A stretch of 33,582 nucleotides of DNA from Nemertoderma westbladi. Lineage: Eukaryota; Xenacoelomorpha; Nemertodermatida; Nemertodermatidae. A program made the position numbers and the translations under genes. Location: contig JAUCBJ010004733.1 in the NCBI GenBank assembly GCA_032718475.1, forward strand, positions 1 to 33,582, in the 5' to 3' direction. Position 1 is the first letter of the stretch, and every line of letters starts with the position of its first letter. Shown here in pieces: positions 1-10,587 of the stretch. Below the pieces are notes generated by a model that ran no database searches, had not been told where the DNA came from, and worked only from the letters and a program-made list of their open reading frames with translations.

Positions 1-1560
1 GTAAAGCCAACCATTCAACCAACCACCAAGGTTAAGGCTGAATCACCAGCCGATCGCCTGAATGGTTGGAAGGGCCACTTTGAAAAGCTCCTCAATAATG
101 ACAGGGTATTGCCTGATAACTTTATAGAAGTAAAAGTGTCTGAGTCTGTACTCCCAGATATTCCCATTGGCGATATCTCCTTTACAGAAGTGAAGGCTGC
201 TGCAAAGAGTATTAAGACCGATCGTGCCAGTGGAGTAGATGGTGTTCCCCCTGAGGTCTTTAAAATACCTGAGTGTCTAAAGCTCATCTATCCCATCATA
301 CTGTAGTAGACATGTACCGAACAACAAGAGTCCCACAAGAAATGAAAACAAATAAGTTGGTGCCAGTTCCCAAGAAGGGCAGCCTAACACTCTATGGTTC
401 TTTTCGGGGAATCTCATTGATCTCGATTGCTGCAAAGCTATACAATAGAATTCTATTAAATCGCATCAGGGATCCCATTGATAGACTGCTCCGTGGAAAT
501 CAGAATGGGTTCCGTAAAGGTCGTGGGACCATGGAGCCCATTTTGGCACTTAGAAGGATAATTGAAGAGTTATGAGTTAGAGACAGGCATCTGGCTCTCT
601 CGCTCACGTATGTTCAGCATACTTTCATTATATGATCTTCATGATCTCCTTAGATCTTCATAATGATGATGGGGTGATGATAACTCCACCTACTAGCTCC
701 AGAAGTCGAGGAAATAATGCCAAGTACTAACTGATCTAGACTTTGCTTATGACTTAGGAGTACTCCCAGAATCACTAGAGGGAGCCCAACGGCTCATCGG
801 CTCATTAGAACAGGCTGCTTCTAGTGTTTATCTTTTTATTAACTCCAGAAAGACCAAAATTTTGACAGTTAACTTGAAAGTCCTCAGCAAGACTCTGACC
901 GGATGAGCATAAGCTCAAGGGATGGTATGCTTGAGCATGTGGACGACTTCTGTTACCTGGGATCATGGATCCGGAAGTCAGGTGAGGACCTTCAAATACG
1001 TAAGGGAAAAGCATGGGCAGCCTTGAAAAGGCTTTCGAGGATTTGGAAGTCACCGAGAATTAATCGGAAACTTAAGGTCCGATTATTTAGAGCAGCAGTA
1101 GTTCCAGTACTCCTCTATGGGAGTCCATGCTGGGCTCTAACTACTGAGGACACCAAATCTCTGGATGGCACATTCACAAGAATGCTACGCCGGGTTCATT
1201 GTGTCAAGTACAATGCACACATCTCCAACCAGACACTATATAACATTGGAGGTGTTTCATTGGTTCCCCCAAGCTTGACACTAGAACAAAGTCGCCTCCA
1301 ACAGAGAGAACAAAGTGAGGACCAGGCTGTGCGTAATCTTGTGCTTTGGCAGCCTCGTGGAGTGAATAACCATGTTGGACAGCCCATGATATTCTTGAGA
1401 CGCATCTTAAAGGACACTGGCCATGAATATGTAGCAAATGTCTAGCAAATGTCATGGGTGATAGGGAGTTGTGGCGGAGCAATTTTGTCGACAACCCGGC
1501 ACAGCATTCTTAAAAATGCAGCTGCGATGCAACATGCCGATCCTAGTAGTAGTAGTATAG
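1..1560 (+). mobile_element. LINE family A, copy A: decayed non-LTR retrotransposon (RT and 3' end)
   Basis: This is a plus-strand reverse-transcriptase relic split into several frames. Bases 109-300 encode an RT-leading segment (TDRASGVDGVPPEVFK). Bases 310-573 encode the fingers region (FRGISLISIAAKLYNRIL, NQNGFRKGRGT). After a damaged or deleted stretch, about 735-760 reads LTDLDFAYD, where the usual FADD catalytic box has become FAYD. Bases 903-1445 encode the thumb and C-terminal region (DDFCYLGSWIRKSGEDLQIRKGKAWAALKRLSRIWKSP). The 3' end has the phrase CCGGCACAGCATTCTTA, shared with three other copies in the window (8,640-8,759, 9,268-9,690 and 27,345-28,020). Frame breaks, the lost catalytic aspartate and a missing central RT block make it non-autonomous. 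The exact clade is not assigned here. Confidence 0.85.
903..1445 (+). pseudogene. RT thumb/C-terminal fragment of LINE family A
   Basis: This is the longest open piece of copy A, 180 codons. It matches the region downstream of the RT catalytic core in non-LTR elements: a DDFCYLGSWI strand, then a KVRLFRAAVVPVLLYGSPCWALT segment and SLDGTFTRMLRRVH. It carries no catalytic aspartates itself and is only the tail of the original protein. Copy D at 27,345 is colinear with it, which supports both being parts of one family. Confidence 0.8.
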
Positions 1561-1635
1561 CACAGTGACGGGTGGTGCCCGTCCGCCGAGAATGTCATCA
1601 ACGGGCACCGCCCTTTGCCGGCGTTAAAGGGTTGA

Positions 1636-1880
1636 GGCACAGGAGAGGCCCGGCTCAAACAGACTACTACAGTAGTAGCAAAGAATGCAGTTGAAGCTGT
1701 ATATCGGTCCCTGAACGGGCATGAGTCTGTTAATCTACAGGAGCTTATAAACCAACAGGTTGATGCCATCAATGATGCCGATGACAGCAGGCAATCATCC
1801 CAGGCATGGAAATCGATCAATTTGTTGACTGAGCGGAAAAGCCAACCAACCACCAAGGTTAAGACAGAATCACCTTAAAC
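1636..1880 (+). mobile_element. LINE family A, extra internal fragment
   Basis: This fragment is open for about 75 codons and reads TTVVAKNAVEAVYRSLNGHE...DDSRQSSQAWKSINLLTER. It ends in AAGCCAACCAACCACCAAGGTTAAG, nearly identical to window bases 3-35, so it is the part that should precede base 1 in a complete element. Lying downstream of copy A's 3' tail, it must come from a second truncated or rearranged copy. The spacer 1,560-1,636 is GC-richer (GGGCACCGCCC-type words) and unassigned. Confidence 0.7.
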
Positions 1881-3595
1881 CTGTAGGCTTACATTGGTTA
1901 ACCTAACTACAGTACTACCTACGTACATAACGTACGATGTGCTGCACCATCAAATAAAAGATTAATCGCTGTTATTGGTGTTAACATCATCATAGCAAAC
2001 TGTTAACTTATACTCATTTAATGTGCCTTACTTGTAACATTCAAATCTCGGGACTCAAATTTCTTTACATCGGTGGAGCAAGAACTATTTTTCATCTCGA
2101 GGATGTTGGTCTGTCTGTCTGTCCGTCAGAAAATTGGAAAGCACGTTATCTGCCTAAAAAATTTCCTACAGGGATTTTCCTTGTCCGTGATATCATTTCC
2201 GATGTCAGGGGTTTTCAAAATCGGCGGTAGGCGTTAGGCAGTATCGTGTCTGTGTGTATGCTTGTCGGTGTCTGTCTATCGTCAAGGCATAACCTACAGA
2301 CGGATAGACTATTTGGAAGCCATCAAATGCGAAAACCGACATTGCAAAGTGAAATCACCATCCATGAGAAAACCCCCATTGCAAACTTCTTAGCTCGGTT
2401 GGGTACTTTTTTCGAAATACCATTTCACTGGGAAATTTAAGTTGTCTCTTCATGGTGCCACCTATTTTTGCCATTATGGCAATTTTACTTTCGGCTCAAG
2501 CATTTTTTAAATAAACCACCAGGTAAAACGGGATCCGAAATGAAACGAAATTTGAAAATGAAATTAGGCATTTCGAGATAATTGTCTTCAAAGTTTAAAC
2601 TTGTCGAGCACAACTGTCTTTCTGGAGGGGACTACAGTACTACTGGTTGGTTAATAATGTCTGACATGATGGAAGCACAAACAACGAGCTAAAATTGTGG
2701 TTTTCGGGGTCACAAATTTCAATCAAGATGCCTGTTTTAATGTTTGGTACAATCTAGTCTGTCTGTCTATTCGTATGTCTGTCTGAATTGCTTAGCGGAT
2801 AGACCGGGAAACGGTCAGAGTGCGATAACTAAAGTCAAAATTAAATTATGTATGAATATTAATATTTTAAATCGGTTGGTCGGACGGTTTTGTCAGTAGG
2901 TTCGGTTGGAATGTGGGAAGATAATAATATGGGAAGATGGTGCCACACGGCGCCGATTTGTGAAGGGCGCCAAATTAGAAAATTCCGTATATGAGGAGTG
3001 GCAATATCATAAATAATAGAAAAAATATATAGGCCCCTACAGCCCTAATAAATAAAGTTAAGTACAGTAGTTTGACTTTAATAAGTATACAGTAGAAAAC
3101 ACGAGGTTTGATTTGATTGATATGTAATAAATATATTTTCAGATAAAAAATCTAGGAAAGTAATAATTGTAATCCTACTGTACAGCTAATAACCAACAAA
3201 GTAATAAACAGTAATATAGCAAGTACAGTAATAAACAACATTTTTTGGTAATAAAATCGGAATTTTGTGAATTTGTGGAGGGGGGGAGGGGGGTGGGGGG
3301 GGGGGGGGTAGAATCAGCTTGTAACAGGGCTCCAGAAATCTCGGCACGCCTCTGATCTCGATCTTTAGATACTGTCTTACCGTCCCCGCAATAAGTGCCA
3401 CGATCGTGTACCAAATCATCGTACAGTAGGCCTATATTTACCGCATATGTGCGTGATTCTATTGCCAAAAATGATAAGACCGTGGATAAAATGATTACAA
3501 ATTGCGTTGAACATGAAAGCTGCATTCAATGATGGAATTATCTGAAGTCTGAAATACGTTTTATGCTCACCAACTAGCAACTGTATAACTACTGT
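1881..3595. other. Intergenic sequence, no gene recognised
   Basis: Short open frames here look random. Two clusters of GTCTGTCTGTC-type words occur at 2,108-2,130 and 2,755-2,785, each followed by a moderately complex AT-rich stretch, suggesting one old dispersed repeat family. A G-rich tract with G14 at 3,295-3,308 is the only other notable structure. The GTAGGCCTA word occurs at 3,426-3,434. Confidence 0.5.
3278..3308 (+). repeat. G-rich tract (G14 core)
   Basis: Interrupted runs of G end in fourteen consecutive G at 3,295-3,308. This is one of several G or C homopolymers in the window. It is a potential quadruplex former, and its length may be unreliable in the assembly. Confidence 0.8.
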
Positions 3596-3961
3596 ATGTA
3601 TATGATTGTATATGATGTATCGTCAATGATTATTGTTCAGGCTACCAATATAGACTGCAAGTCTCGCGTTCTTAAAGAAAAAGTAAAACTGAATAAGTCA
3701 ACCAACACCAGTCATATATTTATTGACAATGATCTAACTAAGTTACAGTCCAAACAGGCGTTCCTCCGTCGACAATCCCGCCCTAAAAACGCAGCTCGAT
3801 TAAATTTGCTGCCCCCCGCCGCCCCCATTCCTAACCACACCGACACATCGACCCCAGCTTCTCAGTTTGACGGAGCATCGGGAATGGGAACGGGATCGGA
3901 TTCACCTCGTTCTGTCCCTCCCACACCTCGAGATACCACCGTACCGAACCAGGGAAACTGA
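3596..3961 (+). CDS. ORF1 C-terminal fragment of the CR1/L2-like LINE
   Basis: The frame encodes SHIFIDNDLTKLQSKQAFLRRQSRPKN, resembling the conserved end of LINE ORF1 nucleic-acid-binding proteins (the I-F-hydrophobic-N-D/E-D-L-T phrase followed by a basic helix). A proline- and serine-rich tail follows. The first roughly 20 codons are probably flanking DNA and the apparent start is not authentic, since the real ORF1 would begin upstream in a full-length element. The stop at 3,959-3,961 overlaps the frame of ORF2, which is open upstream of 3,991, so ORF2 translation by reinitiation is plausible. RNA binding is inferred from family resemblance only. Confidence 0.55.
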   Translation: MYMIVYDVSSMIIVQATNIDCKSRVLKEKVKLNKSTNTSHIFIDNDLTKLQSKQAFLRRQSRPKNAARLNLLPPAAPIPNHTDTSTPASQFDGASGMGTGSDSPRSVPPTPRDTTVPNQGN

Positions 3962-6900
3962 AACAGGGAGAAAGTCGCGTCCGCCCATTCGTGGACTGTA
4001 CCGTCTTTAATGCGCAGTCCTTGGGAAATAAATTGCCGGAACTGCATTTATTTCTAAAGGAGGGTAAATATGACGTAGTTGGAATTACGGAGACGTGGAT
4101 GAGGGAGTCCTTCACAGATCGAATGATAAATGGCGGCGAGAACTACAATGTCTATCGACAGGATCGCTCGGGTACTACAGGAGGAGGGGTTGCCATCTTG
4201 GTAAGGAAGGGAATAGAAGTCGTTAAGATAAAGTCTGTTTTTGATAAAGATGACTATGCACATCTTGAAGTTGTAGCCTTGGACCTTGTGGGACAAACGC
4301 CGTCTAGGTTGGTGTGTGTATACCGACCCCAGACTTCATCGGAATCATGGTCGTCTGCTAAAGACGAGAGTTTATGTCGCTGCCTGACTGAGCTATGTGA
4401 GACTAAACATCCCGTAGCTATATTTGGCGATTTTAACTTGCCGTCGTTGAATTGGAAAAATTATGATCATCCTGATACCGAGTTATATAATTTATTTGCT
4501 AATTTTTCTCTAGAAAATGGGTTAACTCAATTGCAACATGAACCCACACGCTTTGACAACACATTAGATTTAGTTTTTTCTTCAGATGATTTGTTTATCT
4601 CAGATGTATTTGTCACAACGCCCTTTTCCACTAGCGACCACTCTAGTGTGTGTTTTAGTATTTTGTCACCTAATCAGACAGAGTCAATTGAACTTAAATT
4701 AGGTTATTATGATTTTAGACACGCTAACTATGCAGATTTTTCAAAGTTTATTGACCGTAATAATTTTCGAAATGCGTTTGGTAATTGTAATACTGTTAAT
4801 GAGTACTGGTCTGTTCTTAGTGATGCACTAAAATCTGGTATTGATAAATTTGTGCCATTTAAAATGTTCAAGGTCAATTCCAGAACTAAGCTGTTACCGG
4901 CCTATGTGAGAAAACTTCAGAAAAATAAAAAAGCATTATGGCGCCGCAGACACACCATAAATGGAATGTCTGAATACAAACGTTGTGCTAAAGCCACTGC
5001 GAGAGCGGCGTTTAGAGCTGAATGCATTCGTGAAAACCATGTGCTTAGTTCTGGAAAGCCGGATGCAATATTTCAATTTGTAAACAGTAAGAGACACAAC
5101 CGATCTGGTATTTCACCCTTGAAATTTAAAGGGGACACTGTTGTCGATGATTGTACTAAGTCCAAAATTTTATCTCAGGTTTTTTCTGAAAACTTTACAT
5201 TAGATAATGACACTTTACCTATTTTTAATCATAGAGTGCCTAATAATATTAGTAAATCAACAATCAATTTGTCTCCCTTAAACGTGTATACTATACTTCG
5301 TAAAATGGATGCGAAAGTGAGTAATACTCCAGATGGTTTACCTAGCTTCATGTATTCTAAGTTAGCTCGTTGTTTATGTAGTCCGTTGTCTGTTATATTT
5401 AACGTCTCGTTTGTCACTCATGCTTTACCTACTGTGTGGTTAACTGCAAATATTGTGCCGATATTTAAGAAGGGCAACCCCACTGACCCATACAATTACC
5501 GCCCAGTTTCACTTACCTGTGTAGCGTGCAAGCTAATGGAACTCTGTGTTAAATCCGAACTAGCTGATTACTTACGAACGAATAAAATTATAACGAAGGC
5601 GCAACACGGATTCATGAAACGTCGATCCACATGCACCCAGCTTTTAACCTGTTCAAACGAATGGTTTAAGGTATTAGACTTTCGCCATAAAGTTGATGTG
5701 GTGTACATTGACTTAGCCAAAGCATTCGATTCGGTTGTGCACAATAAATTGATCCACAAATTGGCTAGTTACGGAATTACTGGTAACTTATTACTTTGGA
5801 TTGGTGCGTTCCTTAGTGATCGTAGACAATGTGTAGTTGTTGGTAATAGTACCTCGGAATTTGTAAAGGTTATATCTGGTACTGTACAAGGCAGTGTACT
5901 GGGGCCGCTATTGTTCCTGCTAGATGTAAACGATCTTCCTGCACAACTAGAAAACGTTTCCTGTGATCTATTTGCAGATGACTTAAAAATACACGCGCGT
6001 TCATCTGATAGCGATTTGCTTCACGCAGCACTTCGTAGTCTGGAGAAGTGGACAGCCGAATGGCAACTTACTATAGCGGCTCACAAGTGCACTGTAGTTC
6101 ATTTTGGTGGTAAACAAATAGATGTCCCGAAACAATATTTTCTTAACGGTATGTTACTTAAGCCCGATACAGAATGTAGAGATTTAGGCGTAACTTTTAG
6201 CGATAATTTAAAATTCGATCGACATTGTAAAGTTCAAGCTGCTAAAGGTTTTAAGATCGCAAATTTAATTTTTAGGTGCTTCCATACCAGTAATGTAAAA
6301 GCTTTATTAACGGCATATAAAGCGTACGTTCGGCCGCTGGTAGAATATTGTACTCCCGTATGGTCCCCTTTCCAACTGGGCTCCATTGATCTGATCGAAA
6401 GAGTCCAGCGTTATTTCACGCGTAGGTTATTTGCTCGATGCCGACTAGGTAATATAACCTACATGGAGCGTTTGCAGTTTTTGGACTTACAACCTCTAGA
6501 AGTCCGTAGGTTAATTTTCGATTTAAAAATGACATATTCCATTATTCACAATTGTGTTGATTTGGATTTTGATTCCTTTTTCACTGGTGCGAGTACACTT
6601 AACACAAGAGGTCATAATTTTAAACTGTTTCAATTTCGCGCTAGACTCCAAATTAGTAAATTTCGTTTTAGTAACCGAGTTGTTTCAATGTGGAATAATT
6701 TATCGGATGACATAGTGAACTCATCCAACAAAGATATTTTTACGTCTAGATTGAAGGAGGCAAATCTACTAACCTATTGTAAATTTAATCGATTGCTATA
6801 ATTTTTATTTCAATATTTTTAGACGCTATTGAATTACCCTGTATTTTTATACTGTATATATGTATTTTATTTTTTAGACTGGACAAGTTTTACTGGACTG

Positions 6901-7245
6901 CCAAGTCGATTTTAATGTATGTTGTCTTACTAGATATATTTTACTGGACTGCATAGACGTTGGAAATCAAATTTTCTTACTGTAGGCTAATTTTATTATG
7001 TCAAATTCATTTCTTAATGTACTGATATATGTTTTTATGTCACACTAATGTTTTACTGTATATTTTTAGACTGGACTATTCATGCAATATTGTTAGTTGT
7101 CGGTATTGTACATGGATTAATATTAAGTTGTAGGATATTTAGTGTTGTCTTTCACCTATTAGTGTTAATTTTTAACCTTGGTGATTTTCTCCCTCTATTA
7201 ATAATTTTATAATATATGAGGTGTTAATAATAATAATAATAATAT
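3600..7245 (+). mobile_element. CR1/L2-like LINE, 5'-truncated, with ORF1 tail, full ORF2 and (TAA)n 3' tail
   Basis: The order is the C-terminal end of ORF1 (to 3,961), ORF2 (3,991-6,801), an AT-rich 3' UTR with three partial repeats of a TTTTAGACTGGAC-like phrase (6,876-7,075), and a short (TAA)n tail at 7,226-7,243. An APE-type endonuclease followed by an RT, plus a simple-repeat rather than poly(A) tail, is the arrangement of the CR1/L2 superfamily. The 5' end is lost somewhere near 3,600-3,660, so it is a 5'-truncated insertion, although ORF2 has stayed open. The long intact ORF suggests a fairly recent insertion. Confidence 0.85.
3991..6801 (+). CDS. ORF2: APE endonuclease plus reverse transcriptase of CR1/L2-like LINE
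   Basis: This is a 936-residue retrotransposition enzyme that would nick target DNA and copy its RNA there. Endonuclease motifs in order: NAQSLGNK (near 8), ITETW with Glu34, FGDFN with Asp147 and Asn149, and SDH with Asp216 and His217. RT motifs: YNYRPVSLTC fingers, VVYIDLAKAFD with Asp574, SGTVQGSVLGP (near 629-639) and FADD with Asp663-Asp664. All catalytic acids are present. One departure is Val632 where relatives have Pro in the GVPQGS box. The listed start is GTG; the frame is open upstream with no ATG seen, so the true start is uncertain and may depend on ORF1 translation. No in-frame stop or frameshift is visible. Confidence 0.9.
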   Translation: MDCTVFNAQSLGNKLPELHLFLKEGKYDVVGITETWMRESFTDRMINGGENYNVYRQDRSGTTGGGVAILVRKGIEVVKIKSVFDKDDYAHLEVVALDLVGQTPSRLVCVYRPQTSSESWSSAKDESLCRCLTELCETKHPVAIFGDFNLPSLNWKNYDHPDTELYNLFANFSLENGLTQLQHEPTRFDNTLDLVFSSDDLFISDVFVTTPFSTSDHSSVCFSILSPNQTESIELKLGYYDFRHANYADFSKFIDRNNFRNAFGNCNTVNEYWSVLSDALKSGIDKFVPFKMFKVNSRTKLLPAYVRKLQKNKKALWRRRHTINGMSEYKRCAKATARAAFRAECIRENHVLSSGKPDAIFQFVNSKRHNRSGISPLKFKGDTVVDDCTKSKILSQVFSENFTLDNDTLPIFNHRVPNNISKSTINLSPLNVYTILRKMDAKVSNTPDGLPSFMYSKLARCLCSPLSVIFNVSFVTHALPTVWLTANIVPIFKKGNPTDPYNYRPVSLTCVACKLMELCVKSELADYLRTNKIITKAQHGFMKRRSTCTQLLTCSNEWFKVLDFRHKVDVVYIDLAKAFDSVVHNKLIHKLASYGITGNLLLWIGAFLSDRRQCVVVGNSTSEFVKVISGTVQGSVLGPLLFLLDVNDLPAQLENVSCDLFADDLKIHARSSDSDLLHAALRSLEKWTAEWQLTIAAHKCTVVHFGGKQIDVPKQYFLNGMLLKPDTECRDLGVTFSDNLKFDRHCKVQAAKGFKIANLIFRCFHTSNVKALLTAYKAYVRPLVEYCTPVWSPFQLGSIDLIERVQRYFTRRLFARCRLGNITYMERLQFLDLQPLEVRRLIFDLKMTYSIIHNCVDLDFDSFFTGASTLNTRGHNFKLFQFRARLQISKFRFSNRVVSMWNNLSDDIVNSSNKDIFTSRLKEANLLTYCKFNRLL

Positions 7246-8639
7246 ACTGCTAAGTTAGGCGTAGCGTTTACACCGATTAATTTGGGGCATGTCTCTATGG
7301 TTTGGTTATGCAATCATATATGAAGTGTTGTTCCGTGCTAAAAAGGCAATATCGCTCTGTCATTCCCACCTTCTATCTGACTATACAGTAGACTGTTAGA
7401 CAGCTAGACTATGGCAATACTGACTGTGCTGTGCACAGTATTTTATCCAAGGTGTGGATTACAGATTAAGGGATTATAACTGCTGAACGGAATTCAAAGG
7501 AATTAAAAAAAGGATAATATTATACAGTAGGCCTATTTCTCCACCAACAATAATTGGGTTCAGAAGTTCAGAGATCAGAGTGAGACTCGTAGCCACACAC
7601 AGAAACATACTGCACTGCAGAGTGTCAACAAACTGTGAACTGTAGGCTGAGAGTTCAGCAGTTGGCCTATTCAGCAATCTCCGAAAGTTTTGAACACTTT
7701 CACACTCGGACACTGCAGCATTGTAAATACTGAAATACTACAGTACTAAATACAATGAAATAGTGTAGGCCTACATTTAAAGTTACAAAGTTATTTGATA
7801 TTTTTTTCATAATTTGTCTGGTACCGGTACTGACGACTGAGTGGTACCGGTGTCCGGTACTGTACATACGAAAATATAAAACGACCTGAAACGATTTGAA
7901 ACAACCTACATGACCTATGACTGTATGAAACGATCTGAAACACCCAGACGACCACGAATGGATAATTCCATCCAAATTCGACAACTCGCGGTGGCATGGC
8001 TGCATGGTTCATCGATTTCGTTTATTTTTAGATATAGGCTATGGTCGGAAATGGCATAAAATGACACCTGATGAAATATTTCTGATGATGGTTTATTGGT
8101 TTTCGAGATATTGCACTTCAAACTGTCTGACTGTCAAAGTTTGCGATTTATTCGAACATATCCCCAAACCCCAACCCAATGAAACCTACAGAAAATCTTT
8201 CTGACCTGTGGCAGTGTGGGTGGAGTGTCAATTTTATGTCTGTATGTTTGTTGTACACATAAACTGATAAATAGGTCTCATACACATTAAAACTGTAAAA
8301 CCTTGAATAAACACCACCCACTTGTCAGACCAACTTTTCTATGTGGCTAAAGATTGTACTTTTCGACAAATTTTGTCTTCTTGAGGCTTGAGTTGGAGTG
8401 GTGTGAATAGCGGGCAGCGGGTAGCCCAAAACATTTAGTATATAGTTAGATATACCAAAAGGGGGTTCTGTGGTACAATTTTCATGTACCACCAGCAAAT
8501 CAGACTTCCATAGGCCCTACCACTGTACCATCATTTGGAAAATTGAAACTTACTGACTTACCAAAATTGCCATACTTAGGAACATCGCTGCAAGCGTCTG
8601 ATAAAATATGGGCAGATGCAGAGATGGGTGCTTGAAATG
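7246..8639. other. Intergenic sequence, no gene recognised
   Basis: The stretch is AT-rich with scattered TACAGTA, GTAGGCCTA (7,766-7,774) and GTACCGGTA words (7,820-7,860). No convincing ORF. On the minus strand, about 8,565-8,640 has an open stretch ending in a good GTAAGT donor, but it runs into LINE sequence and has no recognisable product. Confidence 0.45.
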
Positions 8640-8759
8640 AATCATGACTGCATGACAGTATACTACAATCGACATGCTGCATTGCAGCTGCATCAGTGCA
8701 TTATATATATATTAAGAATGCTGTACCGGCTTGTCGACAAAATTGCGCCTCCATAACTC
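8640..8759 (-). mobile_element. LINE family A, copy C, 3' end (split by a foldback insertion)
   Basis: The reverse complement reads the family A 3' end (GGAGGCGCAATTTTGTCGAC, then CAGCATTCTTAATATATA and GCAGCTGCA). The copy stops abruptly at a transposon end at 8,765 and resumes at 10,691, so the two parts are one LINE copy interrupted by a 1.9-kb insertion. Confidence 0.8.
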
Positions 8760-8764
8760 CCTTA

Positions 8765-8860
8765 CAGTCGGTGAGAAGTCAAAAATTGGACTTCAAGTCC
8801 AATTTTAGACTTCAAGTCCAATTTTGGACTCCAAAGTCCAATATTGGACTTTAGTACAAC
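8765..8860 (+). repeat. Left terminal inverted repeat made of 18-bp palindromes
   Basis: After CAGTCGGTGAGAAGTC the repeat consists of variants of the palindrome AAGTCCAATTTTGGACTT placed head to tail. The right end (10,588-10,685) and the outer copy (11,694-11,779) have the same architecture with different numbers of units. Confidence 0.8.
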
Positions 8861-9267
8861 TCCAAGTGTACCCAAGCTGCCATACTGCAGTACTGTATAT
8901 CGGTATTTCAATCAAAACTGCATCCCGTATCAGTACATATATATTACATAATTACAATGCAACATTATTTTAATGATCAAATTAATTATTATATGTATTA
9001 TAAACAGGGATCGTACACATACAGTCAGACATTAGTTAGTAGTTACTTTTTGCGGTAGTGGTATAGCTTTGCGGTAGCCTTACTGCAGTACTGCCTTAGC
9101 GGTGTATACCGCGGTAGCGTAGTTGAGTTATAGTTGTATAGTTCATTCATACCCATACTGCCATACCTGTGGTATTTTCGTATGGCTGTATGGCAAAAAT
9201 AAGACTACTGTAAACTGTAACCTATTATGTTATTGAGTTAATGTTTATTGACTAATTGTTTTGATTA

Positions 9268-9690
9268 GGTTCACTGTGTCAAGTACAATGCACACATCTC
9301 TGCATCTCCAACCAGACACTATATCACTTTGGAGTTGGAGGTGTCTGTCTCATTCAGTCATTGGTTCCCCCAAGCTTGAACTAGAACAAAGCCGCCTCCA
9401 CTTTGCAGGACATCGATTTAAGCCGTGAGGACCAGCCAGTGCACCTCATGGAGTGAATAAGCATGGTGGACAGCCCATTCTTGAGACACATCTGTCTTAA
9501 AGGACACTGGCCTTGAAGATGCGGATGATCTAGCAAATGTCATGGGTGATAAGGCTGTCAGGCTGTAAGAGTGTAAGGGAGTTGTGGAGGCGCACTTTTG
9601 TCAACAAGCCGGCACAGCATTCTTAATACATAATAGGGCCTATACTGCTATATATATAATGCAGCTGCAATGAATCATGCCGATTGTAGT
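9268..9690 (+). mobile_element. LINE family A, copy B: captured 3' fragment inside the foldback element
   Basis: It begins GTTCACTGTGTCAAGTACAA, colinear with copy A from about 1,195, and runs to the family 3' end (CCGGCACAGCATTCTTAATA, GCAGCTGCA, near 9,665). The coding frame is broken by many small indels. At 9,550-9,578 two TAAGG repeats flank 19 extra bases not present in copies A and D, at the same place where copy C carries the foldback insertion. Confidence 0.8.
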
Positions 9691-10587
9691 AGTAGTATGT
9701 GGTGAGGTTATAGGGCTCCTTGGCTCCTTCAATTGGTTAAGTCAAAAGTGGCCGTTTATTGTTTTAGTTAGAAAAGCCTGCCTCTGTAACCTGTTCCTTT
9801 CCCTCAATTTGTTTATGATTATGACGTCTGTTACTTGTTACTTCTGTACTTATTATGTGGAGACCCCAATGCGTTAATCAGTTACTAATCCCGTTTCATT
9901 ATCCTGTTATCCAGCTGTTTTATAATACCCTTCCTGTTGTATGGAAAAATTAGAAGAGATGGTGGTAGCATCAACTTGTAGTATTTCTTTCTGATAGGGC
10001 TCCCATAGCCTTAGACGAAATCGTAGCTTGTACTGTAGTTAGCCTTAGCAGCAGCTGCAGTTGGCTAACCTGGCATTGCTACCAGTATCCACGAAATATA
10101 ATTTGTAATTAAATATTTGTTGGAGCATAATCTAATCTAGTCCTAAAGACACTATAAAGTCCTCGGTACATAAGGCAGTAAGGTTAGACATAACATGAAT
10201 GTAAATTGTGAACTAAACAATATGTTAAAAGTAAAGTACAAAGTACCTAGAATGCTAGAATGTACCATTATATTCTAAGTACAGTACAGTCAGTACACTG
10301 AAGATAACATACAGAGCTGCAAAGGTAACTTTCCATAACTTAACAGCTGTCTGGCTGTCTCTCATCTGTCATGCTACATGTTCGATTCTCAATGTCACGT
10401 CCAAAATTAGACTTAAAGTCCAATATTGGACTTTTGTAAAAATTCAAAGCCTTATAAAAAAAGTTCCCCCTGGTGAATTTCAGGTCCCCCTGTTCAAAAC
10501 TCTTATTTTTTGATATATTTTCGATTAAAATTAAAAAATCCCGCCCGATCCTATTACCCAAGGCCCTGGAACAATTGGCTGATTTGA

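Noticed and set aside
8500-8682. Minus-strand 60-codon frame with a GTAAGT donor near 8,565
   Set aside because: It begins within the LINE 3' tail and has no recognisable acceptor, homology or partner exon. Possible exon but unsupported.
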